DNA of 64,000 nucleotides from the NCBI GenBank assembly GCA_951812925.1, contig OX638368.1, positions 19,345,187 to 19,409,186 on the forward strand. Reading direction: 5' to 3'. This DNA is from Calliopum simillimum. Taxonomy: Eukaryota > Arthropoda > Insecta > Diptera > Lauxaniidae. This document shows, one piece after another, positions 10,613 through 21,290 of this stretch (within the stretch, counting starts at the first letter, position 1; each line of letters opens with the position of its first letter). The notes under the pieces are model-generated. The model did no database searches. It was not told where the DNA came from and worked only from the letters and a program-made list of their open reading frames with translations. Position numbers and translations under genes: made by a program.

Positions 10613-11652
10613 TTTTGGCGCCCAACATAGGGGGCATTTGAAAGAATGCCTTTTCCTTTATCTTGTTTCTTTGTCAGTCAGTCTAATCGGATTTCGAAGG
10701 CTGGATTGTCGTATGTCCCGGACAGCCACTGGCTATGCCTGCGTTGCGACGACAATCTACGCTGGAGAGATTCGGTTCGGCTGATAGACAATTTCCATCC
10801 TTTCCACTTCCTTCTATCTCTCTCTCCGTCTTTCACTCGCGTCAGGCTTTAAAGCCAAGGTCATCGTATGTCCCGGAAAAGCCACTGGCTATGCCTGCGT
10901 AGCGACGGTGACCAAAGCTTGAAAGGGCTGACCCGATTGAAAGAAAACCCCCCTTGATGTTGTGTTTCGGTTTCAATTTTGTCCATTTTCCGCTTTTTCT
11001 CCCTTTTCGAGATCCTGTGGCGACACTTCAGCTCAATCGGTTGGTATGTCATGCTAATTGTTAATAATACAATTGCATTCGCGACCACCGATGGAGCCGA
11101 AGTTGTCAAAACTTGATTTCACTGTACCTATTAGTCATCTATTTCTATCCTTTTTTCCAGGACATTTCCTATATCAACATCCAGAGCAAAATGGGAAATG
11201 ACTAAATAAGTTTTTGGGTTTCTAAAAATTTTTTATTTATACGACATTTTTCACTTTTAATACAAACAAATTGATTCTTTTTCATTCTATCTTAAGTTAG
11301 AGTGAATAAGACTTACAATTAAAACAAAAATACGACAATTTCAAATAAATTTACAAATTTTTTTCGATCGATTCGTGAATACTGCAACAATATCCTTAAC
11401 CATAAAATTTCTAAAGATAAATATTTATTACTGTTTTCTTTCATTTGTTTGTTTGAAAGAGTGTTCGTAAGTAGTACTTCTTTTCTTAATCTATTTATTA
11501 ATATAATTAATTGAGTTTTTTTTGTGATTACATTTATTTAAATAATATATTTCATAAATTTAGATATTCTTTCCCCTATATAGCAAGTAATTTATAATTT
11601 TTTTTAACGTTTTGCTAATTGCGGTCTGATAATTTTCGGCACTGGATCGGTT
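10613..11652 (+). other. Untranslated leader with a duplicated 43-bp segment
   Basis: A noncoding leader between PBS and the gag ATG. A segment starting TCGTATGTCCCGGA at 10709-10751 recurs at 10864-10907; both copies contain AGCCACTGGCTATGCCTGCG. The first gypsy element also has a leader duplication, though its sequence is unrelated. A role in RNA packaging, dimerisation or internal initiation is inference. Confidence 0.7.
10616..10626 (+). other. Primer binding site of the giant element
   Basis: TGGCGCCCAAC begins three bases after the 5' LTR end at 10612 and continues into ATAGGGGGC. It is the same tRNA-Lys-type core as in the first gypsy element. Confidence 0.75.
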
Positions 11653-13296
11653 ATGAACCTGAGGTCAGGTAATAAGCTATCAGAAAGTAATAGACAGTAT
11701 AGAGGCAGAGGAAACACTGCTAGAAGAGGTATACCCGTAAGGTCAAATTTAAATTTAGTTAGGCAAAACAGAGCAGTACTCGAAATGTCAACTACGACTA
11801 ACACTACTGCAACCACTTCAGGCCCAATCATGGCTGCCATGGTTACCACAGCTAGCGTTACCGCAAGTAGTAGTACTTTCAGTACTAATTCAAATAATGT
11901 TTCCAATACAATAACTTCTCCAATTTATAGCAGTATTTCTGCACAAGGTGTTAGAGAGACATTTGATCAAGCTCGTACGAGTGATGTGCCACAGCAACAA
12001 AGGCCTCAAATGATAACACCAAATACTATAGTGAATGAACAGGGTTTAACATTGCGAGACTACGTCAGTGCAAGTTCTGGGGCAGTACAAGCAAATATTA
12101 TGCAGGAGGTAGTGAATTGTATTCGTGAACTCGTACCACGCATAGTTGTAGAATCGATGCAGGCTGAGAGGGAACGAGTACAAGCCAATATCTCGTCACC
12201 ATCTCTGACCTCATACAATGAACGTTTGCAACAAGGGTTAGATAACCAGAATAGATCAAGCAACCAAAACAATAGGCAACCTGAACAGCAAGAGCCAGCC
12301 AATACTGAGCCGCAGGTTCCTGAACAGAATAACAATCGCGATTTTCGGTATTTCAATGACTTCCCTAACTATCGTTATGTTAACCATAACATACCAAACC
12401 CCCAACTTGTACAACAACAAAATCCCACAAACTTTTACGCTCACTACAGCCATCCACCAAATTCTAGGCTTCTCGAGTTAAGCAAATGGGGCATCAAATT
12501 TGATGGCTCAGTAAAATCAAAAACTGTCGAAGATTTCGTGTTCCAAGTGGAAGTTCTTCGACAGGATTATAGTTGCCCATGGGAAGATTTAATCAAAAAC
12601 TTTCATCAATTGTTGTCAGGTGAGGCTTATGAATGGTTTTGGGGCTACAGAAGGTCCAATTGTATTATACAATGGAATTCTTTAAAGTCGACGATGTTGA
12701 GGAAATTTAGAAGGTTTGAAAGTGACTATGAAATACAGAGAAAAATAATGGAACGGCGGCAGATATACAATGAATCGGCTGAAGATTTTTGGAAGGCTAT
12801 CATGGTGTTGAAAAATCAGATGCGTGATGAGATACCAGAATTTGAACTAGTGAGGATAGCAAAAGATAATTTGAAAGACGGTTTATCACAGCTAATTTTC
12901 CCTATCCATATTAGTACAATGGACAGACTTCTAGAAGAATGCAAGCGGGCCGAAAGAAATATCGCTAAAAGGCAAAAAGAAAGCGAACATTTTCGTAATA
13001 GGCAGTATAGAAAAGTCAACGAACTAGAATATGAAGATCCTCAACTTGATTATTACGATGTTGAAGCATTGTCTGCGCAACAAGTTGCACAAAAACCAAA
13101 TCCAAAGCTAGTTTGTTGGAATTGTCGCGTTGTCGGCCATACTTATTTTGAGTGTACTTCAACCCAAAGAAACATTTTCTGCTACAAGTGTGGAGCCGAA
13201 AATACGATTACTCCACAATGTGCCCGATGCCAGGGAAACGGTCAGAGGAGCATGAAACGAACTGGGGTTGCATGTCAGACTCAATACGACCAGTAG
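11653..13296 (+). CDS. Gag protein of the giant gypsy element
   Basis: A 547-residue frame from the ATG at 11653. The N-terminus is rich in Arg, then Ser, Thr and Asn; residues about 200-270 are Gln/Asn/Pro-rich. A retrotransposon-Gag-like helical region follows (SKWGIKFDG near 275, GEAYEWFW near 323). The C-terminus has a CCHC knuckle, CWNCRVVGHTYFEC, then CX2CX9CX2C (CYKCG...CARC), in which the usual knuckle His is replaced. The first gypsy Gag has the same pair. The protein should form the particle and bind element RNA. The last 145 bp overlap the pol frame, with a slippery heptamer at 13233. Confidence 0.93.
   Translation: MNLRSGNKLSESNRQYRGRGNTARRGIPVRSNLNLVRQNRAVLEMSTTTNTTATTSGPIMAAMVTTASVTASSSTFSTNSNNVSNTITSPIYSSISAQGVRETFDQARTSDVPQQQRPQMITPNTIVNEQGLTLRDYVSASSGAVQANIMQEVVNCIRELVPRIVVESMQAERERVQANISSPSLTSYNERLQQGLDNQNRSSNQNNRQPEQQEPANTEPQVPEQNNNRDFRYFNDFPNYRYVNHNIPNPQLVQQQNPTNFYAHYSHPPNSRLLELSKWGIKFDGSVKSKTVEDFVFQVEVLRQDYSCPWEDLIKNFHQLLSGEAYEWFWGYRRSNCIIQWNSLKSTMLRKFRRFESDYEIQRKIMERRQIYNESAEDFWKAIMVLKNQMRDEIPEFELVRIAKDNLKDGLSQLIFPIHISTMDRLLEECKRAERNIAKRQKESEHFRNRQYRKVNELEYEDPQLDYYDVEALSAQQVAQKPNPKLVCWNCRVVGHTYFECTSTQRNIFCYKCGAENTITPQCARCQGNGQRSMKRTGVACQTQYDQ
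13233..13239 (+). promoter_or_regulatory. Programmed -1 frameshift site GGGAAAC
   Basis: G GGA AAC lies in the gag frame as X XXY YYZ: gag codons are CAG(13231-13233) GGA AAC. A -1 slip enters the pol frame, which is open from here to 16604; gag ends 57 bp later. GGGAAAC is a known retroviral slippery heptamer. I did not find an obvious pseudoknot by eye in the next 60 bases. Confidence 0.85.
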
Positions 13297-16200
13297 ATTT
13301 GAATAATAGTGTTGACAGACCGAGTTTAGACAATAAGCAAGTGAGAATAATGAAGAATAATGCAATAAATAGTAAGGTAGATGATAAAATCTGCAAATTA
13401 AGGGAAATTATTCCGTATCACATTAGATTAGAAAATTATCTAGAAAAAAGAAGACAGATATTTGAGCAAGAAGATTTTTTAGTAAGCAAAAAGATTTTAG
13501 AAACAAGAAAAAGATACAATATCAGAAAATTAGAGCGCAAAGTTATAGCATCGTCAAACATACCTGGTGAAGTCGATATAAGACCATACATGGATGTCTC
13601 AATAAACAATTTTAAAATTAAAGGCTTAATGGACAGTGGCGCGAGCGTCAGCTGTTTAGGAAGTGGCTGCCTTGAATTAGTACAGAAACTTAATTTGAAT
13701 ATTTTAGACTTCAAGTCTATAATAAAAACTGCTGATGGGAAAGGACAGACCATTGTAGGCAAAGTAAAGACAAAAATTACTTGTCAACATAAAACAGAAG
13801 ATTTGACACTTTATCTAGTGCCAACTCTTTCGCAAAATCTATATTTAGGCATTGACTTTTGGAAAAAGTTCAATATTATACCTTTTATGGTCAACAGTCT
13901 AGACATAAATCCCCAAGTTGTTAATGATAATCCACCTAAAATGCATATCTTGACCGAACAGCAAAGGCAACAGCTCGAACTAGCCAAAAATGAGTTTAGG
14001 TGCTATACCAAGCACGGTTTAGGAAAGACAAATTTAGAGACACATGTTATAGATACTGGTGATGCACCACCAAAAAAGATGAGGTATTACCCGATATCAC
14101 CGGCAGTCCAGAAATTGACCTTTGACGAACTTGACAGAATGCTTAATTTGAATGTTATTGAACCAGCTTCTCAAGCCAGCTGGAACAACAGGACAACTCT
14201 AGTTATGAAACCCGGTAAAAACAGGCTCTGTCTAGATGCAAGGGAATTGAATCAGGTGACAGTCAAAGATGCTTATCCGCTACCAAACATAGACGGACTC
14301 TTGAGTCGGCTCGGTGACACGATCTACATTTCGGCAGTGGACTTAAAAGACGCTTTCTGGCAGATACCGCTAGAAGAGTCCAGCAGGCCAAAAACTGCAT
14401 TTACCGTGCAAGGAAGGCCACATTACCAATTTACGGTAATGCCCTTCGGCCTGTGCAATGCCGCCCAAAGATTATGTAGGCTCATGGATAAAATTATACC
14501 ATCTGAGCTTAAAGATCAGGTCTTAGTCTACCTTGATGATCTGCTGATTGTTAGTCCTGATTTCGAGACCCATTGCGAAATGTTGAAAACGGTAGGTCAA
14601 AAATTGACAGCAGCTGGCCTAACCATTAATATGCAGAAGTCTAAATTTTGCTTTACCGAGTTGAAGTATCTAGGTTATCTAGTTGGTGGAGGGAAACTGA
14701 AGACTGACCCTAGTAAAGTTGAGGCTATAGTCAGGATAACTACGCCAAAGAATGTAAAGCAAGTCAGGCAGTTTCTTGGTACTGCTGGCTGGTATCGCCG
14801 GTTTATTTCAAATTATGCCACCCTCACGGCACCTATAACTGACACTTTAAAGAAATCATCTAAATTTTGTTTTACGCCAGAAGCCCAGGTAGCGTTTGAG
14901 AAAGTAAAAGAAGCCCTTATTTCAAGTCCAGTTTTAGTCAGCCCTAATTTCAAAAAAAAGTTTTTCATTCAATGTGATGCGTCTGACTTTGGCATTGGCG
15001 CGGTTCTGTTCCAAGAAGACGAAGACGGAGAAGAGCACCCTATTGAGTACTTCTCTCAAAAGCTGAATCCAGCACAAAAAAATTATTCAGTGACTGAAAA
15101 AGAGTGTCTTGCCGTAATTGCCGCCATTGCAAAATTCAGACCATACATTGAACTGATGGAATTCACGGTGATCACCGATCACTCAAGTTTAAAGTGGCTG
15201 ATGAAGCAAAAAGACCTGAATGGTAGACTAGCGAGGTGGAGTTTAAAACTCCAAGGGTTTAATTTTGACATACAACACCGAAAAGGTTCTAAAAACGTCG
15301 TACCTGACATGCTATCTCGACTCGATATGGAAGAGTTAGATTTATCTCATCATTTCGAAATAATAGATTTGAATTCAGAAGCTTTTAAAAGTGATAAATA
15401 CAAAGAATTGATACGAACTGTGGAAGAAAATATTGATAGGTTACCAGATATCAAAGTCCTTGATGGATATGTGTACAAAAGAACAAGTTTTTATGATGGT
15501 GACCCAGTTAACGAGGACCACTCCTGGAAACTGTGGATCCCGAAAGAACTGACAGCGAATATTGTTCGGTATGCACATACATCAAGTGTTTCGATACATG
15601 GTGGAGTAGCCAAAACTTTGAGCAGGATTCGAGAATATTTCTTTTGGCCAGGGATGTGTAGTGAGGTGCGGGATTTTGTCAGAAACTGTGAAGTTTGCAA
15701 AGAGTGCAAACCAACCAATAAAATACTTAGACCTACAATGGGTGCCGAGGTCAACACAAGTAGAGCCTTTCAAAAACTCTACATAGACTTCCTAGGTCCC
15801 TATACTCGTTCAAAAAGTGGGAATTCATACATTTTTATTGTATTAGATCATCAGACAAAATTTGTGCTATTGAAAGCACTTTCGAAAGCGACGGCGAAAG
15901 CTATAATAAAATTTCTTACAGTGGAGGTTTTTCATAAGTTCGGGGTACCCGAAACAATCCATTCGGATAATGGGCCTCAGTTTATCGGCAAAGAATTTAG
16001 AGAACTTTTAGACACATTTGGAATTAAACACATGCGTTCTGCATTTCATGCCCCGCAGGCCAACGCCAGTGAAAGGGTTAACCAATCGATATTGGCCTCA
16101 ATTAGGACATTTTTAGATAACGACCAAGCCGAATGGGATCAAAATCTATCTAACATTGAGTGTGCGCTGAGATCCTCAGTACATGCTTCAATCGGAGTTA

Positions 16201-16604
16201 CGCCATATTTTGCATTATTTGGATGTAATATGATAACGCACGCAAGTGCATATCAAATTGCTAAAAAGTTAACATTATTAGGAGATACAGAAACAAATAT
16301 TCTCACGAAGTCACAAAAGTTAGAACTCATCAGAAGTAGAATGAAGAAGCAGTTGCATAAAGCTTACGAAAAAAACGTTAAAACGTACAACAAACGAAGT
16401 AGAGATATAGTGTTCCAACCGGGGCAAGAGGTATATCGGAAAAACTTTATCCAGAGTGATTTTGTAAAAGGAATCAACTCAAAACTTTGTAGACCATGGT
16501 TGAAGTGCCGAATAGTTAGCAGAATTGGTAAAAACATGTATGAGATTGAGAATATCCAAGGAAAGCGAATAGGCATTATACATGCACAGCACATAAAACA
16601 ATAG
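13239..16604 (+). CDS. Pol polyprotein of the giant gypsy element (by -1 frameshift)
   Basis: About 1121 residues if read from the shift site; there is no suitable ATG, which supports expression as a Gag-Pol fusion. Domains: aspartic protease (LMDSGASVSC, near 13627), reverse transcriptase with MPFGL and YLDDLLIV (near 14530), RNase H (CDASDFGIGAVLF; TDHSSLKWL) and integrase with an HHCC finger (H in TSSVSIHGG, then NCEVCKECKP) and DDE residues (YIDFLGPY, HSDNGPQFIG near 15960, E in NASERVNQS). The frame ends soon after a basic integrase tail. No stops or frameshifts were seen. Protease sits at the start of Pol, as in Ty3/gypsy. Confidence 0.94.
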   Translation, partial: RSEEHETNWGCMSDSIRPVDLNNSVDRPSLDNKQVRIMKNNAINSKVDDKICKLREIIPYHIRLENYLEKRRQIFEQEDFLVSKKILETRKRYNIRKLERKVIASSNIPGEVDIRPYMDVSINNFKIKGLMDSGASVSCLGSGCLELVQKLNLNILDFKSIIKTADGKGQTIVGKVKTKITCQHKTEDLTLYLVPTLSQNLYLGIDFWKKFNIIPFMVNSLDINPQVVNDNPPKMHILTEQQRQQLELAKNEFRCYTKHGLGKTNLETHVIDTGDAPPKKMRYYPISPAVQKLTFDELDRMLNLNVIEPASQASWNNRTTLVMKPGKNRLCLDARELNQVTVKDAYPLPNIDGLLSRLGDTIYISAVDLKDAFWQIPLEESSRPKTAFTVQGRPHYQFTVMPFGLCNAAQRLCRLMDKIIPSELKDQVLVYLDDLLIVSPDFETHCEMLKTVGQKLTAAGLTINMQKSKFCFTELKYLGYLVGGGKLKTDPSKVEAIVRITTPKNVKQVRQFLGTAGWYRRFISNYATLTAPITDTLKKSSKFCFTPEAQVAFEKVKEALISSPVLVSPNFKKKFFIQCDASDFGIGAVLFQEDEDGEEHPIEYFSQKLNPAQKNYSVTEKECLAVIAAIAKFRPYIELMEFTVITDHSSLKWLMKQKDLNGRLARWSLKLQGFNFDIQHRKGSKNVVPDMLSRLDMEELDLSHHFEIIDLNSEAFKSDKYKELIRTVEENIDRLPDIKVLDGYVYKRTSFYDGDPVNEDHSWKLWIPKELTANIVRYAHTSSVSIHGGVAKTLSRIREYFFWPGMCSEVRDFVRNCEVCKECKPTNKILRPTMGAEVNTSRAFQKLYIDFLGPYTRSKSGNSYIFIVLDHQTKFVLLKALSKATAKAIIKFLTVEVFHKFGVPETIHSDNGPQFIGKEFRELLDTFGIKHMRSAFHAPQANASERVNQSILASIRTFLDNDQAEWDQNLSNIECALRSSVHASIGVTPYFALFGCNMITHASAYQIAKKLTLLGDTETNILTKSQKLELIRSRMKKQLHKAYEKNVKTYNKRSRDIVFQPGQEVYRKNFIQSDFVKGINSKLCRPWLKCRIVSRIGKNMYEIENIQGKRIGIIHAQHIKQ

Positions 16605-17952
16605 GAAAAACTTTTTCTTTGAAAAATCTCAAGGTTCATAACACTCCAGTGCAGAGAAAAATATAGAGAAATAAATACAGAAAAAAAACTACGGTACATA
16701 CAACTGGATCTTACGCAAAAGCAATTTTTCGTCTTAATTTTAAGTTTAAACTGATTACAGTTTTACAAAAATTAAAAAAAAAAAAAAAATTATTATTCAT
16801 ATATTTGTGTTCATGCGATTGACGCGCGTTGCGTGCGATATGTGAAAGACCTGCACCATATTTTTTGTAGGATAGCAACATAATCATAGCATACACAATA
16901 ACGTATATAACGAATTTTTTCTTTCAAACACATGGATTTCATGGCTTCAAATCGACCGCAATATATTTAAACTTATCGCTAACTTAAAACTTTAGTGGAA
17001 TTCACTCTTGATTGCAAAACACCCTTGCGACGTTGAAAAAATGCGAAACGCGATGATTTGTTTCTTTTGGCGATAAGCACAGCTAACATGATGCAATTTT
17101 CTTCGTATTTTTTGCTCAGTTAAATTGACCGAAAATGCAATAATCAGAATATAATTTTTTATATATGTATAAAAGCTCAATCGCTAAAACTTAAAATTTG
17201 TTTTTTTCTCCTCCAACCTTGTTTTTCACACAAAAATAAATCCGAATTTAAAAAAAAAAAAAAACAAAAATTCAAATGGTAAAATTGTTTGAATTTATGA
17301 TTCTCAACTACATTCACAAAACACCGCGCACTTTGCGTTTTATCGACAGATTTTTTTTTTTTGCATTTCGCAACATTTTGCAACGAAGGGTGAATCGCAC
17401 AATTAAAAAAAAAGATAAAAAAAAAAAAATTTTTTTTCATAACTTATCGTGGTATAACAGCGACTGCATTTTTAAAAAAAGCTCCAGCGATGACAAGTTT
17501 AAACATCCGTATGAGCTATAATCCACTAAATGGTAGTACAATCCTAGAAAGAAAAAGAAAAGAGTTTGAAAATGAGTTATAAAAATTTATAAATTTAAAA
17601 GATTACCTGATTTTCTTTGAATTGGAATCGCGGGAACAAAAGAAGGAATCCAGTCCAATTAGGTGGCAAACCGGAAAGAGTTCGCACTACCAAACTTCAA
17701 AATCAAAACAAATAAATTTGAACGAAACAATTGGGAACGGTTCTGAACAAAAATTCCAACCTGAGGCGAAATAAAGTAATAGGAATAGGGTGTCCCTAAG
17801 TATGTTGTTATATTGCATTAGCTTTCCTTAAAATCTATCTTCTATTTGTAAAATGTTGTAGATCACTAGTTTGCTTAAAGTTATAATGTATATCCGGTGT
17901 TAAATTCCCATCCTTTCCTCCCTTCTTTGCATCCGGATCGAAAAGTTGGCTT
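16605..17952 (+). other. 3' noncoding region of the giant element
   Basis: 1.35 kb without a supportable frame; no envelope-like gene. It has several A and T homopolymers. The bases just before the 3' LTR (tcgaaaagttggctt) are not a clear polypurine tract; the better purine run (gaaagaaaaagaaaagag) lies about 400 bp upstream near 17547. Confidence 0.7.
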
Positions 17953-20900
17953 TGTGGCGGACACCTGCAGTAATTGGACAACTACTGCACTAAAATTGTT
18001 CAGTGTGAACGCGGCCAAGTTGACAGATGTAAGATCGGGCGAGATGGACGGTTCACAATAGAGTGATCATGGAACGAGTAGGATTTGAACTTCGCGGGAT
18101 AGCAAATTGACAGCCATCTTTTTTTTTGTTTGGGATCAGGCGATAAAAGCAAAACGCAAGATGCCAACTTAAAGAAAAAAAAAAAGAACAAAAAATTCAA
18201 CGAAACATGGTCTCGTCAAGAGTCGAGTTTGGTCAGTAGCCGCCGCGTGTTAAGAAAAGTCGTGTCTGCGTGTAAAGCACAATAAAAAGTTTAATTTCAT
18301 CGAGTTAAAAAAAAAACATATTTACTCAACTATATCGACGGTATTTTACATTAGTTTGCAGGCAACATTAATCAATACTTAATAGTTTCATTTGCTCATT
18401 ACGCTAAGCAAAATTATTTATAATATTAACAGCAACTTCGTGTCGGCCTAAATTTCTTAAAAAAAGCTATATATATATTGTGATAGAAACACAAAATCCT
18501 TCAAATACATAATTATAAAGAATAGACAGTTTTATGTGTGTAACTTGAAACAAAAAAATCTCGAAAAGTAACTCTAAAAAAAAAAAAAAAACTAAAATAT
18601 AAAAATCGAAATAAATTTTACGGTAAAAACACAGAAACAGAATAACATAAAAAAGAAAAAAGGGTACTAACAGAAAAACAAGTGAGCTAGAAGAAAAAAA
18701 CGAAAATATAAAAAAAAGTGTTATGCCAAAAAGTGTCCCATATATTTTGCACTGAAAAAAAAAAGAAAAATAAAAATATAAAAAAACCTAAAAATATATG
18801 GAAAAAACCTAAAAATATATGGAAAAAACCTAAAAATAGAGAAGAAAAAAAAGAAAAACGTTAAAACTAAAAAGGCCATATAAAAATAAAGTGTTCAAAA
18901 ACAACTACGACAACGCTACATCAACTACGACAAAAATCTGTACAACAAAACACCAGCGAAGATAAAATCCAACGTAGCTACAAGACACCAACGACGACGA
19001 ATGATACACACCAGCGAAGACGAATTTCAACAGAGCTACAAGTCACCAATGACGACAAAAATTTGAGCTACAAAACACCAACAGAATAATCTAAAAGCTG
19101 CAAATCACCAACTACGACAAAACTTTACAATTACGACAACACATCTTGGTGTAGAAACAGCTACAAAACATAGAATATCAGAACACCAGTGAGGACAACA
19201 AACTAACAGCTACAAATCACCAACAACGAAAAATAATTACTAACTACGACTAAGATCACACAGCTACAACAACTACAAAGTTTCAACATTCACCAACTAT
19301 GCAACAAAGATCATCAACAACACGCAAGTAAAACCTAAAACCTAGAAAGAAAAAAATATAATAAAAAAAAACAAAATATATGATTAATTAAATAGAAAAA
19401 ATAATAAAATAAGTATATGAATTTGAATTGTTGAAAAAAAAAGGAAATGATAAAAATAAGAAAAAAAGGAAATTTCCTAGATTAGGGAGTTTCGAAAAGA
19501 AAATTTAATATTCAGTATTTTTTTTTTGATTTAAAAGCGATAAGCTTCAGATTCAATTAGAAATTAAATGTTTAAAAACTTATAATATAATCATAAGAGA
19601 AACAAAAGAAAAGAAGAAGACATTAGGCAGGCTCAAAAATAATAGAAATTTAAACTAAGGATTTTTTTTTTTTGTAATGTAAAGGGTTTCTTTTTCTTTT
19701 TGAAATCTAAATAAAAAAACAAAATACTACAGTTAGTAACTTGGCGCCCAGTTCTTAGGTAGTAGGTTTAAAACAAAATTAAAAAGACAGATTTTTGAGA
19801 AAGAAATGCAGTAAAGAAAGAAAAACCTTTACTAAAAATTTAATATTGCTATGCATACTTGCTTATTTAAAATAAAATTCAAACGGCTTATGTGTGTATT
19901 ATATATGTATAATATTTATTGACGTTTTATGTTTCTTATGTATTTAATGTTTATTTTTTGCCTGTCCTAAAAATAACTAATACAAATGTAAAAAATATGT
20001 AACTACAAAAGAAAGTTTCTATAAGAAAATAAATTAAACAAAAAAAAAAAAAGAAATTAAATATTAGAATTAAATAGTGAAACAAACAACATAGTTATAA
20101 TATTTTATATTACTTATATATATATATATTATAATTATTACTTGTTTTTTTTTTTGCTAAAAGAAGAAAAAAAGAAAATTGAATTGTCAAAGTAAAATCT
20201 AAAGAAAAAAAAGAAATTAAAAGATATTAAAAATGTCATTTGTAAATTAAAGGCTAAAGAAAAGTAAAATAATAATTTGTTATTATAAATACCTTAAGTG
20301 CTATATACCTACCTTACATACTTACCTTATATACTTACCTATGTCTTACCAGTAATCTTACCTACCTTACTCCTTACTTTACCTCATACTTACTTATGAA
20401 TATACTTACCCTTATTTAGTTATGTGTGATTGTAAGTGTATCAATAAGCATATTGATTTACTAAGCTTTCATTTAATTTCTTAATAAAATTTGTAATGTT
20501 TTCTTTAAAATTTAATTGAATCGTCTGCTTAATTGAGATGGATTGCTAGATATTTTCATAATGGTTTAAGGTGAGTTCCAGTCAATCGGATTAGTATATT
20601 AGGGGCATTCATTAACTTTTGTGTCGGCAACATGGATGCTGAAGGTTGACAGTAAAGTCAAGGGGTGGGCCGCCGAGGAGAGCCATTGTCATCTGGTGTC
20701 TCCAGTAAATTTAATTTGAAAAAGTCAGATGCTCTAGGGAAATGTCATGTTCTATCTATTGTCAACGGTTAAGTGTTTTATGTTCCAATTTCTTGCGCAG
20801 CCCCCTGCTTGCGTTTTCTACCACTTTTATTATTGGGGTTTGTTTTTGACAGTTTTTTTTTTGGCACGTTTTAAATTTTTTTTTTTAAATGTAACGGTTC

Positions 20901-20991
20901 ATGGAAGCGAAAACGTCCCACCATTTTCCGGCGAGCTTAAGCCAGGGCTCTCATTCGCCAGCGTGCCACGCTTCCTTCACCGCCCATTACA
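17953..20991 (+). repeat. 3' LTR, 3039 bp
   Basis: It aligns with 7573-10612 at a constant offset of 10380 until one T is missing in the run near 20852. No other difference was seen by eye. It is followed by the second TSD copy, tgcg. Confidence 0.95.
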
Positions 20992-21290
20992 TGCGGTCGA
21001 AAAAACGGTTTTTATTAAAACCAAGGAATCTTACGAAAAAAGTGTGCAAAGCAAAAAATGTTTCGAACTGTTCAAGGAATACATATAATTTTTTTCATAG
21101 TTTTTGAGGGCATTTTATAATTTTTCAAAAAATTAAAAAATATCCAAAAAATTCTCACGTATTTCTTAGATGATTCTAAGCATTTTTTGCTCTACACAAT
21201 TTTTTCGTTAGATGCCTTGGTTTTGAGTAAAAACCGTTTTTCCGACTGCATTAAGAAAATTTCTATGTTCCATTGGCCATATTTCAGTCA
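20992..21290. repeat. Foldback repeat, split by the giant retroelement
   Basis: The left arm (tgcggtcgaaaaaacggttttt, ACCAAGGAATCTTACGAAAAA) returns inverted at about 21165-21251 (TTTTTTCGTTAGATGCCTTGG, AAAAACCGTTTTTCCGACTGCATTAAG). The outer end of the left arm, gaaattttgttaatgcg, lies on the other side of the retroelement at 7556-7572 and mirrors TGCATTAAGAAAATTTC near 21247-21263. The arms resemble the inner arms of the palindrome at 25953-27232, so this is an older relative. Confidence 0.7.

Larger units (their letters stand above)
7573..20991 (+). mobile_element. Ty3/gypsy retrotransposon with 3-kb LTRs
   Basis: A 13,419-bp element flanked by the 4-bp TSD tgcg (7569-7572 and 20992-20995). 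LTRs of 3040 and 3039 bp begin TGTGGCGG and end CATTACA. By eye they differ only in the length of a T run (near 10472 and 20852). The order is LTR, PBS, 1.04-kb leader, gag, pol in the -1 frame, 1.35-kb 3' noncoding region, LTR. Pol has protease, RT, RNase H and integrase. There is no envelope frame. LTRs this long resemble the Osvaldo/Ulysses type of fly elements, known from memory for LTRs of one to about two kb, but here they are longer. Near identity of the LTRs implies a recent insertion. Confidence 0.95.

Noticed and set aside
10482..10784. 100-codon frame at the end of the 5' LTR
   Set aside because: It crosses the LTR/PBS boundary and includes the PBS, and has no counterpart beyond the 3' LTR. 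Not a gene.
16605..17952. An envelope gene after pol in the giant gypsy element
   Set aside because: No frame longer than about 110 codons, no signal peptide or membrane anchor pattern. The element is a plain retrotransposon.
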